DNA of 64,000 nt from Rhyzopertha dominica (taxonomy: Eukaryota; Arthropoda; Insecta; Coleoptera; Bostrichidae): NCBI GenBank assembly GCA_025024175.1, contig QCXZ01000064.1, forward strand, positions 23,432,286 through 23,496,285, written 5' to 3'. The position numbers were made by a program, and so were the translations under genes. The stretch's first letter is position 1, and each line of letters begins with the position of its first letter. Of this stretch, positions 1-12,900 are shown one piece after another. Below the pieces are notes generated by a model. The model was given only the letters and a program-made list of their open reading frames with translations. It did not search any database and was not told the DNA's origin.

Positions 1-1309
1 TCATTCTAATCGGCTGTATGTTTTCCTTGAACGTGAACCTCACTGGTGGACCCCTATTCGTACCTAGCTCCTCCTTGAATACTTCACGATATTCTTTGAG
101 AATACTTGCCATATCGTTCGAATCTGAAACGTTCTAACACCTGAAATGGTTATTCTTAGCGGCTTCAACCAGTTTCGACCTAAAATGTTCGCACATCTTT
201 CTCTTGTCACGACCAGGTTCAGTGTCTTCTTCATATCGCTGTAAATCACCTCCACCGTACATGAACCTCTTAATCCAATCCTAGCACCCTGATAATCCTT
301 CAGAACTGTATTAAACTGTTCTATCTTCGGCTCGTTAGCTTTCCACAACCGATCATAAACGTCTCCAGATATGATTGTATACGCGCTTCCTGAGTCAATT
401 TCAAGGGAACACGTTTTTCCGCCAATCTGTACTTCAACAACCGCGGGTGCTACTAGATGCTCTCGAATTTGATATATTTCAGCCTCATCCGTCTCAGATT
501 CTGCTGATCTCACCGCACGAATTTCGCGACGTCTACCATTTCTTCGTTTTTTTGCTTGACGTTTCTTCCTTTGTAAACACATGCGCTCCAAATGTCCTTT
601 CTTCTGACAGAAATGGCATTCCGCGTCCGTAAAATTGCATGTTTCTGGCAAGTGTTGCCCTCCACATCGATAGCAAGGTTTCATAACCTTTTTGTACGCC
701 GATTCTTGGTGTTCTCTTTTTTGACGAACTTCCACTTTACCGANGTTCGTTGCTGCGTTTGTGTTTTGGTCCTCTGCTGACAACGCTCGGATTTCGGACA
801 ACTGTTGCGATGCTGCTTCAGCTACGGTAGCCATTTTAAACGCTGAATCAAATGTTAAACTCGATTCTGCTAAGAGTCGCCTTTGTAATTGTTGATCTCT
901 GACACCACACACTAATCGATCACGCAACATTGTCTCTAACGTGTTTCCGAAATTACAATGTTCTGCTAATTTACGCAGTTCGGCCGTGTAGGTTACCACG
1001 CTTTTTTCATGTTTCTGGTCCCTTTTGTTGAATCTGTATCTCTGTACAATTTCTGATGGTGCAGGTGCGAAATGTTTGTTTAACAATTCCACGATTTGAT
1101 CGTAGCTTTTGCTTTTTGGAGTGGCTGGTGACACTAACGATTTCAGTATTTCGTAAGTGAGCGCACCACACACTAAATAGTAAAGCTCTTTTTCTATCTT
1201 CATCCACAATCTGATTTGCTTCTAGATAGAATCCAAGCCTGTCGGCGTAGACTTTCCAACCGTTTGGATTCGAAACATCGAACGCCTCCATATTGCCCAC
1301 GCACGCCAT
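1..1309 (-). pseudogene. Ty3/Gypsy retrotransposon gag-protease, frameshifted and cut by the window edge
   Basis: Read on the minus strand from about 1309. The N-terminal gag part (1309 to about 1165) starts MACVGNMEAFDV and reaches a conserved 'RKRALLFSV' stretch. The frame then shifts, apparently by a 2-nt loss near 1165-1170, and the long frame 1209-64 carries on. That frame has a gag capsid-like region, then two CCHC-type zinc knuckles (CYRCGGQHLPETC and CHFCQKKGHLERMC, about residues 179-213), a basic linker, and an aspartic protease with the catalytic LEIDSGSAYT motif (about residue 271). Near 110-130 the frame shifts again. Beyond it, another frame reads like the start of a reverse transcriptase (an ILKEYREVF stretch) and leaves the window at base 1. 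An N at about 744 blurs one codon. The gag-knuckle-protease-RT order and motifs identify Ty3/Gypsy. Two frame breaks make it a dead copy. Confidence 0.85.
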
Positions 1310-1554
1310 TATGCTGGACCTTTTTCGCTAAACTTTCGCTGCCTTCTCCATCCTCGTCGTCAATGTTAGAGATATTAATTTGTTCGGTATGATACCAACA
1401 ACTATATTGCGGAAGTATTATACAATGTTCTATAATACGTTATATGCGTCAGTTTTGGATGACGTACCGCTACTCACTACTTTTTATCTAGCGGTCGCGC
1501 TGACGTCCAAGACTATTTCCCAACTGTTCCCCCAACCCTTCATATACACAACAC
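1310..1554 (-). other. Probable 5' untranslated/LTR-side flank of the Gypsy copy
   Basis: This sequence lies upstream of the gag start codon. No coding capacity is visible. A second LTR is not in the window, so LTR ends and primer-binding site cannot be defined. Confidence 0.3.
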
Positions 1555-2632
1555 TGCGGTACGTCAAAGTCCTGGATCCTGGATCCTGACGAACAGACCT
1601 CAGTGTTAGGTGCAATTTTGTGACTTTAAAAGAATATTTAGAAGTGTTATTGTGCTTATTTGAATAGCTTACATTCCTTCGTTTTGCTTCACAAGTATTA
1701 CAAACCGAAATTACATTTAGTTTAGATCCTGGATCAAAACAAACCAAGTTGTCATAACGTGCATAAGGAAGTTTAGTGTTTGGTGCAGTTTTTTTAGTGT
1801 TAAAAGAATATTTTAAAGTGTTACTGTGTATGTTTGAGTAGCTAACACTCCTTCGCTTTACTTAGCAAGTATTACAAACGTAAATTACATTTAGTTACAA
1901 TGTAGGTATTGCTGAAAAGCTTAACTTACAATAAGTGCGTGTGTAGAGCATTACAATTTACATGTTGTACCAGAAGATAGTAACGTGCTAGGTCCCTGAA
2001 TGTTCTTGTTATAATAAGAGAGAAACATATAAACTTTAAACACTTATTTTAGATTGTCTTTTAATAGTAGATTGCAACTTAATGTAATTTCGGTTTGTAA
2101 TACTTAATGAATAATACAAAGGTATGTAAACCATTCAAACATACACAGTAACACTTCAAAATATTGTATTATACTATAATTTTGCTCTGAACATTGTTAT
2201 TGTGAATTTTTAGTGGTTTACGTTCCTTCGTATTATATAGTATTATAAACCAATATTACATTTAGTTGCAATCTCTTGTTTAAAAACAACCTAAAAGAAC
2301 TGCTGTAAAGATTACACGTTTCTTTCTCATTATAACGGAAACATCCAGGGATCCAACCCATTACCATTTTCTGATAAAACTTGTAAATTGTAAAGCTCCA
2401 CACACGTACTTAGTGTATGTCCAGCTTTTCAACAATACATTGTATCTAAATGTAATTTCGGTTTGTAATACTTGCTAAGTAAAGCGAAAAACATACACAG
2501 TAACACTAACACTTTAAAATACTCATTAACACTAAAAAATTAAACCAAACACTGAACTCTCTTACGCACATTATGACAACTAAGTAGGTTGGTTTGGATC
2601 CGGGATCTTGACGTATCGCAGCAAAATGGCCG
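1555..2632. mobile_element. Foldback-like palindromic element with inverted and direct internal units
   Basis: The left end (CTGCGGTACGTCAAAG, about 1555) matches the reverse complement of the right end (GACGTATCGCAG, about 2613-2624). Both are followed internally by GGATCC-containing sequence. Inside, a unit of about 150 bp, recognised by 'AAGTATTACAAAC' and 'GTGTTACTGTGTATG', recurs forward at about 1589, 1768 and 2180 and reversed at about 2058 and 2446. There is no ORF of note. The termini and alternating units suggest a non-autonomous foldback or MITE-like element. I could not find a convincing target-site duplication, so the exact ends are uncertain. Confidence 0.5.
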
Positions 2633-3240
2633 ACATCTACGTCACACTAATATAGCGTATTATCAAATTACCTGATGATGTCTGGGGGGTCAATAAGTCC
2701 CTCGAACACTTCTTCCCCTTGCCCTTTATTTACATTACATTTCTATAACAATATACAATTATTATTGAGAAATTCTGTGCAATTTTTCAAACAGCAAATG
2801 AGGTCTACATGAGCCAACTTACCGATTTTAGCAACAGGTGGTACAATTACATTACACAATAAATAGTACTCACTTTATGACCATCAGAATCAAAACAAGA
2901 AGAGCCTTCTTCTAAATCTAAGGGACATATCAGCCAGTGCCCAGTCTATCGCAATTGGTTCTGGTTTACTGCTAGGTCCTCCTCCAGTTTTGCCAGTTTC
3001 ACTTTTGTACCTTTTGTACATAATAGCTACTAATAACAAGACATGCCATAACAATTACCCCAGTAACAATCCCAACATACGTTAAGTTGATATTATAGTA
3101 GGGTATTTGAATAATATGATTAAATAATTACTAACTTACATATGTAATGACCTTTTTTGGATGCTGCTTCATGCAATGCAATCAAAAACAATAAATTTGA
3201 TAAATTATTAGTCTATTCTGAAACGATATCACTTAAATAA
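2633..3240. other. AT-rich sequence without recognised features
   Basis: No ORF, repeat unit or terminal inverted repeat was seen here. It separates the palindromic element from the satellite. Confidence 0.5.
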
Positions 3241-3995
3241 TTTAATCGCGCGATATTAGAGACGATGCATTCAATTCAATGCGGCAGCCTCTTATGCATT
3301 CTGGAAACAGTTGATTGATTACAGCAAATTGGAAGCGAAGACAACCATTAAAAGGCACAATTGGTCAAACTGGCAATATTAGATACAATGCATTAACTTT
3401 ATACGCCATCTTCTTATGCATTCTGGAAACAGTTGCTTCATTATAGCAAATCGGAAGCGAAGACGAAAATTAAAAGTCACAATTGGTCAAACTAACAATA
3501 ATAGAGACAATGCATTCACTTTAATACGGCATCCTTTTATGCATTCTGGAAACAGTTGCCTCATTATAGCATATCGGAAGCTAAGACGACCATTAAAAGG
3601 CACAATTGGTCAAACTAACAATATTAGAGACCATGCATTCACTTTAATACGGCATCCTCATATATTCTGCAAACAGTTGCATCATTATAGCAGATCGGAA
3701 GCGAAGACGACCATTAAACGACACAATTGGTCAAACTAACAATATTAGAGACGATGCACTAACTTTAATACGGCATTCTCTTATGCATTCTNCAAACAGT
3801 TGCTTCATTATAGCAGATCGGAAGCGAAGACGACCATTGAAAGACAATTGGTCAAACTAACAATATTAGAGACGATGCATTCACTTCAATTCGGCATCCT
3901 TTTATGCTTTCTGGAAACAGTTGCCTATTTATATATAGAAGATCGGAAGCGCAGACGACCATTAAAAGACACAATTGGTCAAACTAACAATATTA
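3241..3995 (-). repeat. Satellite array, ~122-bp period, about six copies (reverse orientation)
   Basis: The marker GCATTCTGGAAACAGTTG recurs at about 3296, 3418, 3541, 3662, 3785 and 3908, a spacing of 121-123 bp. The unit also carries GGTCAAACTAACAATATTAG and CAGATCGGAAGCGAAGACG. Its reverse complement aligns with the 127-bp satellite: GTTAGTTTGACCAA, then GCTRTAATGA exactly 49 bases later in both families, then ATGCCNTATTAA, then ATCTCTTATAGT/GTCTCTAATATT. It is therefore a diverged, inverted relative of the main array. ORFs in this block (for example 3416-3739) are products of the repeat. Confidence 0.88.
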
Positions 3996-6900
3996 AGTGA
4001 AACATATAATCTTTCATAGTTTTAGTCTGACGAAATACTGGAGTTATACGGTGCTCCTAGCATTCGTTAAGCTGTATTAACGGGGACTTTATTTCCAACA
4101 AGTATTATTGGAATGCCTTATTAAGCTGTATCCCCATCAAGTATCATTAGAATGCGTTGTTAAGTGGAACAGATAATCTCTTATAGTGTTAGTTTGACCA
4201 AATACGGAGTTAGACGGTGGTCCTAGCATAAGTTAAGCTGTAATGACGGCGCCTGTACTACCTACCTACGCCTGTACTACCATCAAGTATCATTAGATTG
4301 CGTTGTTAAGTGGAAGAGATAATCTCTTATAGTGTAAGTTTGACCAAATACGGAGTTAGACGGTGGTGCTAGCATAAACAAGTTTAGCTGTAATGACGGT
4401 GCCAGTGCCCCCATCAAGTGTCATTAGAATGCCTTGTTAGGTGGAACAGATAACCTCTTATAGTGTAAGTTTGACCAAACACGGTGTTAGACGGTGGTCC
4501 TAGCATAAGTTGAACTGCAATGACGGCGCCTGTACCCCCATCAGGTATCATTAGAATGCGTTGTTAAGTGGAACAGATAATCTCTTATAGTGTAAGTTTG
4601 ACCAAATATGGTGTTAGACGGTGGTCCTAGCATATGTTAAGCTGTAATGACGGTGCCAGTGCCCCCATCAAGTATCATTAGAATGCCTTGTTAGGTGGAA
4701 CAGATAACATCTTATAGTGTAAGTATGACCAAATACGGTGTTAGAAGGTGGCCCTAGCATATGTTAAGCTGTAATGACGGCGCCTGTACCACCATCAAGT
4801 GTCATTAGAATGCCTTGTTAAGTGGAACAGATAATCTCATATAGTGTAAGTTTGACTAAATACGGAGTTAGACGGTGGTCCTAGAATAAGATGAGCTGTA
4901 ATGACGGTGTCAGTGCCCCTATCAAGTGTCAGAATGCCTTGTTAAGTGGAACAGATAATCTCTTATAGTGTAAGTTTGACCAAATACGGTGCTAGACGGT
5001 GGTCCTAGCATATGTTAAGCTGTAATGACGGCGCCTGTACTCCCATCAAGTATCATTAGAATGCGTTGTTAAGTGGAAGAGATAATCTCATATAGTGTAA
5101 GTTTGACCAAATACGGAGTTAGACGGTGGTCCTAGAATAAGTTGAGCTGCAATGACGGTGTCAGTGCCCCCATCAAGTGTCATTAGAATGCCTTGTTCAG
5201 TGGAACAGATAATCTCATATAGTGTAAGTATGACCAAATACGGAGTTAGACGGTGGTCCTAGAATAAGTTGAGCTGTAATGACGGTGTCAGTGCCCCTAT
5301 CAAGTGTCATTAGAATGCCTTGTTAAGTGGAACAGATAATCTCTTATAAGAGTAAGTTGGCCCAAATACGGAGTTCGACGGTGGTCCTAGAATAAGTTGA
5401 GCTGCAATGACGGTGTCAGTGCCCCCATCAAGTGTCATTAGAATGCCTTGTTCAGTGGAACAGATAATCTCATATAGTGTAAGTATGACCAAATACGGAG
5501 TTAGACGGTGGTCCTAGAATAAGTTGAGCTGTAATGACGGTGTCAGTGCCCCTATCAAGTGTCATTAGAATGCCTTGTTAAGTGGAACAGATAATCTCTT
5601 ATAGTGTATGTTTGACCAAATACGGAGTTAGACCGTGGTCCTAGCATAAGTCTAGCCGTAATGACGGTGCCGGTGCCCCCATCAAGTGTCATTAGAATGC
5701 CTTGTTAAGTGGAACAGATAATCTCTTATAGAGTAAGTTTGACCACATACGGAGTTAGACGGTGGTCCTGGCATAAGTTTAGCTGTAATGACGGCGCCAG
5801 TGCCCCCATCAAGTGTCATTGGAATGNNTTGTTAATTGGAACAGATAATCTCTTATAAAGTTTGACCACATACGGAGTTAGACGGTGGTCCTGGCATAAG
5901 TTTAGCTGTAATGACGGCGCCAGTGCCCCCATTAAGTATCATTAGAATGCGTTGTTAAGTGGAAGAGATTATCTCATATAGTGTAAGTTTGACCAAATAC
6001 GGAGTTAGACGGTGGTCCTAGAATAAGTTGAGCTGCAATGACGGTGTCAGTGCCCCCATCAAGTGTCATTAGAATGCCTTGTTAAGTGGAACAGATAATC
6101 TCATATAGTGTAAGTATGACCAAATACGGAGTTAGACGGTGGTCCTAGAATAAGTTGAGCTGTAATGACGGTGTCAGTGCCCCTATCAAGTGTCATTAGA
6201 ATGCCTTGTTAAGTGGAACAGATGGTCTCTTATAGTGTAAGTTTGACCAAATACGGTGCTAGACGGTGGTCCTAGCATAAGTTAAGCTGTAATGACGGCG
6301 CCTGTACCCCCATCATGTATCGTTAGAATGCGTTGTTAAGTTGAACAGATCTCCTATAGTGTAAGTTTGACCAAATAAGGAGTTAGACGGTGGTCCTAGA
6401 ACAAGTTAAGCTGTAATGACGGTGTTAGTGCCCCCATCAAGTGTCATTAGAATGCCTTGTTAAGTGGAACAGATAATCTCTTATAGTGTATGTTTGACCA
6501 AATACGGAGTTAGACCGTGGTCCTGGCATAAGTTTAGCTGTAATGACGTCGCCTGTACCCCCATCAAGTATCATTAGAATGCGTTGTTAAGTGGAACAGA
6601 TAATCTCTTATAGTGTAAGTTTGACCTAATACGGTGTTAGACGGTGGTCCTAGCATGCGTTAAGCCGTAATGACGGCGCCTGTAGCCACATCAGGTATAA
6701 TTAGAATGCCTTATTAAGTGGAACATATAATCTTTCATAGTTTTAGTCTGACCAAATACTGAACTTATACGGCGCTCCTAGCATATGTTAAGCTGTATTG
6801 ACGGCGCCTGTACCCCCATCAAGTATCATTAGAATGCGTTGTTAAGTGGAACAGATAATCTTTTATAGTGTAAGTTTGACCAAATAAGGAGTTAGACCGT

Positions 6901-9900
6901 GGTCCTAGCATAAGTTAGGCTGTAACGACGGCGCCTTTACCCCCATTAAGTATCATTAGAATGCGTCGTTAAGTGGAACAGATAATCTCTTATAGAGTAA
7001 GTTTTCCCAAATACGGAGTTAGACGGTGGTCCTAGCATAAGTTCAGCTGTAACGTCGGCGCCTTTACCCCCATTAAGTATCATTAGAATGCGTTGTTAAG
7101 TGGAACAGTTAATCTCTTATAGTGTAAGTTTGACCAAATACGGAGTTAGACGGTGGTCCTAGCGTAAGTTAAGCTGTAACGACGGCGCCTTTACCCCCAT
7201 TAAGTATCATTAGAATGCGTTGTTAAGTGGAACAGTTAATCTCTTATAGTGTAAGTTTGACCAAATACGGAGTTAGACGGTGGTCCTAGCATAAGTGAAG
7301 CTGTAACGACGGCGCCTGTACCACCATCAAGTATCATTAGAATGCGTCGTTAAGTGGAACAGATAATCTCTTATAAGAGTAAGTTGGCCCAAATACGGAG
7401 TTAGACGGTGGTCCTAGCATAAGTTAAGCTGTAACGACGGCGCCTTTACCCCCATTAAGTATCATTAGAATGCGTTGTTAAGTGGAACAGTTAATCTCTT
7501 ATAGTGTAAGTTTGACCAAATACGGAGTTAGACGGTGGTCCTAGCATAAGTTAAGCTGTAACGACGGCGCCTTTACCCCCATTAAGTATCATTAGAATGC
7601 GTCGTTAAGTGGAAGAGATAATCTCTTATAGAGTAAGTTTTCCCAAATACGGAGTTAGACGGTGGTCCTAGCATAAGTTAAGCTGTAACGACGGCGCCTT
7701 TACCCCCATCAAGTATCATTAGAATGCGTCGTTAAGTGGAACAGATAATCTATTATAGAGTAAGTTTTCCCAAATACGGAGTTAGACGGTGGTCCTAGCA
7801 TAAGTTAAGCTGTAACGACGGCGCCTTTACTCCCATCAAGTTATCATTAGAATGCGTTGTTAAGTGGAACAGTTAATCTCTTATAGAGTAAGTTTTCCCA
7901 AATACGGAGTTAGACGGTGGTCCTAGCATAAGTTAAGCTGTAACGACGGCGCCTTTACCCCCATCAAGTATCATTAGAATGCGTCGTTAAGTGGAACAGA
8001 TAATCTCTTATAGAGTAAGTTTTCCCAAATACGGAGTTAGACGGTGGTCCTAGCATAAGTTAAGCTGTAACGACGGCGCCTTTACCCCATCAAGTATCAT
8101 TAGAATGCGTTGTTAAGTGGAACAGTTAATCTCTTATAGTGTAAGTATGACCAAATACGGAGTTAGACGATGGTCCCAGCATAAGTTAAGCTGTAATGAC
8201 GTCGCCTTTACCCCCATCAAATATGTTTAGAATGCGTTGTTAAGTGGAACAGTTAATCTCTTATAGTGTAAGTTTGACCAAATACGGTATTAGACGGTGG
8301 TCCTAGCATGCGTTAAGCCGTAATGACGGCGCCTGTAGCCACATCAGGTATAATTAGAATGCCTTATTAGTGGAACATATAATCTTTCATAGTTTTAGTC
8401 TGACCAAATACTGAAGTTATACGGAGCTCCTAGCATACATTAAGCTGTAATGACGGCGCCTGTACCCCCATCAGGTATAATTAGAATGCCTTATTAAGTG
8501 GAACTAACAATCTCTTATAGTGTTAGTTTAACAAAATATGGAGTTAGACGGTGGTCCTAGCATACGTTAAGCCGTAATGAACGTCGCCTGTACCCTCATC
8601 AAGTATCATTAGAATGCGTTAAGTGGAACAGATAATCTCTTATAGTGCAAGTTTGACCAAATACGGAGTTAGATGGTGGTCCTAGTATAAGTTTAGCTGT
8701 AATGACGGTGCCAGTGCCCCCATCAAGTGTCATTAGAATGCCTTGTTAAGTGGAACAGATAATCTCTTATAGTGTAAGTTTGACCAAATACGGTGTTAAA
8801 CGGTGGTCCTAGCATACGTTAAGCCGTAATGACGTCGCCTGTACCCCCATCAAGTATCATTAGAATGCGTTGTTAAGTGGAACAGATAATCTTATAGTGT
8901 AAGTTTGACCTAATACGGTGTTAGACGGTGGTCCTAGCATACGTTAAGCCGTAAGGACGGCGCCTGTAGCCTCATCAGGTATAATTAGAATGCCTTATTA
9001 AGTGAAACATATAATCTTTCATAGTTTTAGTCTGACCAAACACTGAAGTTATACGGTGCTCCTAGCATACGTTAAGCCGTAATGACGTCGCCTGTACCCC
9101 CATCAAGTATCATTAGAATGCGTTGTTAAGTGGAACAGATAATCTCTTATAGTGTAAGTTTGACCTAATACGGTGTTAGACGGTGGTCCTAGCATACGTT
9201 AAGCCGTAAGGACGGCGCCTGTAGCCTCATCAGGTATAATTAGAATGCCTTATTAAGTGAAACATATAATCTTTCATAGTTTTAGTCTGACCAAACACTG
9301 AAGTTATACGGTGCTCCTAGCATACGTTAAGCCGTAATGACGTCGCCTGTACCCCCATCAAGTATCATTAGAATGCGTTGTTAAGTGGAACAGATAATCT
9401 CTTATAGTGTAAGTTTGACCTAATACGGTGTTAGACGGTGGTCCTAGCATACGTTAAGCCGTAAGGACGGCGCCTGTAGCCTCATCAGGTATAATTAGAA
9501 TGCCTTATTAAGTGAAACATATAATCTTTCATAGTTTTAGTCTGACCCACTGAAGTTATACGGTGCTCCTAGCATACGTTAAGCCGTAATGACGTCGCCT
9601 GTACCCCCATCAAGTATCATTAGAATGCGTTGTTAAGTGGAACAGATAATCTCTTATAGTGTAAGTTTGACCTAATACGGTGTTAGACGGTGGTCCTAGC
9701 ATACGTTAAGCCGTAAGGACGGCGCCTGTAGCCTCATCAGGTATAATTAGAATGCCTTATTAAGTGAAACATATAATCTTTCATAGTTTTAGTCTGACCA
9801 AACACTGAAGTTATACGGTGCTCCTAGCATACGTTAAGCCGTAATGACGTCGCCTGTACCCCCATCAAGTATCATTAGAATGCGTTGTTAAGTGGAACAG

Positions 9901-12900
9901 ATAATCTCTTATAGTGTAAGTTTGACCTAATACGGTGTTAGACGGTGGTCCTAGCATACGTTAAGCCGTAAGGACGGCGCCTGTAGCCTCATCAGGTATA
10001 ATTAGAATGCCTTATTAAGTGGAACATATAATCTTTCATAGTTTTAGTCTGACCAAACACTGAAGTTATACGGTGCTCCTAGCATACGTTAAGCCGTAAT
10101 GACGTCGCCTGTACCCCCATCAAGTATCATTAGAATGCGTTGTTAAGTGGAACAGATAATCTCTTATAGTGTAAGTTTGACCTAATACGGTGTTAGACGG
10201 TGGTCCTAGCATACGTTAAGCCGTAAGGACGGCGCCTGTAGCCTCATCAGGTATAATTAGAATGCCTTATTAAGTGAAACATATAATCTTTCATAGTTTT
10301 AGTCTGACCAAACACTGAAGTTATACGGTGCTCCTAGCATACGTTAAGCCGTAATGACGTCGCCTGTACCCCCATCAAGTATCATTAGAATGCGTTGTTA
10401 AGTGGAACAGATAATCTCTTATAGTGTAAGTTTGACCTAATACGGTGTTAGACGGTGGTCCTAGCATACGTTAAGCCGTAAGGACGGCGCCTGTAGCCTC
10501 ATCAGGTATAATTAGAATGCCTTATTAAGTGAAACATATAATCTTTCATAGTTTTAGTCTGACCAAACACTGAAGTTATACGGTGCTCCTAGCATACGTT
10601 AAGCCGTAATGACGTCGCCTGTACCCCCATCAAGTATCATTAGAATGCGTTGTTAAGTGGAACAGATAATCTCTTATAGTGTAAGTTTGACCTAATACGG
10701 TGTTAGACGGTGGTCCTAGCATACGTTAAGCCGTAAGGACGGCGCCTGTAGCCTCATCAGGTATAATTAGAATGCCTTATTAAGTGAAACATATAATCTT
10801 TCATAGTTTTAGTCTGACCAAACACTGAAGTTATACGGTGCTCCTAGCATACGTTAAGCCGTAATGACGTCGCCTGTACCCCCATCAAGTATCATTAGAA
10901 TGCGTTGTTAAGTGGAACAGATAATCTCTTATAGTGTAAGTTTGACCTAATACGGTGTTAGACGGTGGTCCTAGCATACGTTAAGCCGTAAGGACGGCGC
11001 CTGTAGCCTCATCAGGTATAATTAGAATGCCTTATTAAGTGAAACATATAATCTTTCATAGTTTTAGTCTGACCAAACACTGAAGTTATACGGTGCTCCT
11101 AGCATACGTTAAGCCGTAATGACGTCGCCTGTACCCCCATCAAGTATCATTAGAATGCGTTGTTAAGTGGAACAGATAATCTCTTATAGTGTAAGTTTGA
11201 CCTAATACGGTGTTAGACGGTGGTCCTAGCATACGTTAAGCCGTAAGGACGGCGCCTGTAGCCTCATCAGGTATAATTAGAATGCCTTATTAAGTGGAAC
11301 ATATAATCTTTCATAGTTTTAGTCTGACCAAACACTGAAGTTATACGGTGCTCCTAGCATACGTTAAGCCGTAATGACGTCGCCTGTACCCCCATCAAGT
11401 ATCATTAGAATGCGTTGTTAAGTGGAACAGATAATCTCTTATAGTGTAAGTTTGACCTAATACGGTGTTAGACGGTGGTCCTAGCATACGTTAAGCCGTA
11501 AGGACGGCGCCTGTAGCCTCATCAGGTATAATTAGAATGCCTTATTAAGTGAAACATATAATCTTTCATAGTTTTAGTCTGACCAAACACTGAAGTTATA
11601 CGGTGCTCCTAGCATACGTTAAGCCGTAATGACGTCGCCTGTACCCCCATCAAGTATCATTAGAATGCGTTGTTAAGTGGAACAGATAATCTCTTATAGT
11701 GTAAGTTTGACCTAATACGGTGTTAGACGGTGGTCCTAGCATACATTAAGCCGTAAGGACGGCGCCTGTAGCCTCATCAGGTATAATTAGAATGCCTTAT
11801 TAAGTGAAACATATAATCTTTCATAGTTTTAGTCTGACCAAACACTGAAGTTATACGGTGCTCCTAGCATACGTTAAGCCGTAATGACGTCGCCTGTACC
11901 CCCATCAAGTATCATTAGAATGCGTTGTTAAGTGGAACAGATAATCTCTTATAGTGTAAGTTTGACCTAATACGGTGTTAGACGGTGGTCCTAGCATACG
12001 TTAAGCCGTAAGGACGGCGCCTGTAGCCTCATCAGGTATAATTAGAATGCCTTATTAAGTGAAACATATAATCTTTCATAGTTTTAGTCTGACCAAACAC
12101 TGAAGTTATACGGTGCTCCTAGCATACGTTAAGCCGTAATGACGTCGCCTGTACCCCCATCAAGTATCATTAGAATGCGTTGTTAAGTGGAACAGATAAT
12201 CTCTTATAGTGTAAGTTTGACCTAATACGGTGTTAGACGGTGGTCCTAGCATACGTTAAGCCGTAAGGACGGCGCCTGTAGCCTCATCAGGTATAATTAG
12301 AATGCCTTATTAAGTGGAACATATAATCTTTCATAGTTTTAGTCTGACCAAACACTGAAGTTATACGGTGCTCCTAGCATAAGTTTAGCTGTAATGACGG
12401 CGCCTGTACCTCCATCAAGTATCATTAGAATGCGTTGTTAAGTGGAACAGATAATCTCATACAGTGTAAGTTTGACCAAATACGGAGTTAGACGGTGGTC
12501 CTAGCATAAGTTTAGCTGTAATGACGGCGCCTGTACCTCCATCAAGTATCATTAGAATGCGTTGTTAAGTGGAACAGATAATCTCATACAGTGTAAGTTT
12601 GACCAAATACGGTGTTAGACGGTGGTCCTAGCATAAGTTTAGCTGTAATGACGGCGCCTGTACCTCCACCAAGTATCATTAGAATGCGTTGTTAAGTGGA
12701 ACAGATAATCTCATACAGTGTAAGTTTGACCAAATACGGTGTTAGACGGTGGTCCTAGCATAAGTTTAGCTGTAATGACGGCGCCTGTACCTCCACCAAG
12801 TATCATTAGAATGCGTTGTTAAGTGGAACAGATAATCTCATACAGTGTAAGTTTGACCAAATACGGTGTTAGACGGTGGTCCTAGCATAAGTTTAGCTGT

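Noticed and set aside
3416..5492. ORFs of 60-107 codons in the satellite
   Set aside because: They repeat with the monomer, change with each indel, and have no domain or codon signal.
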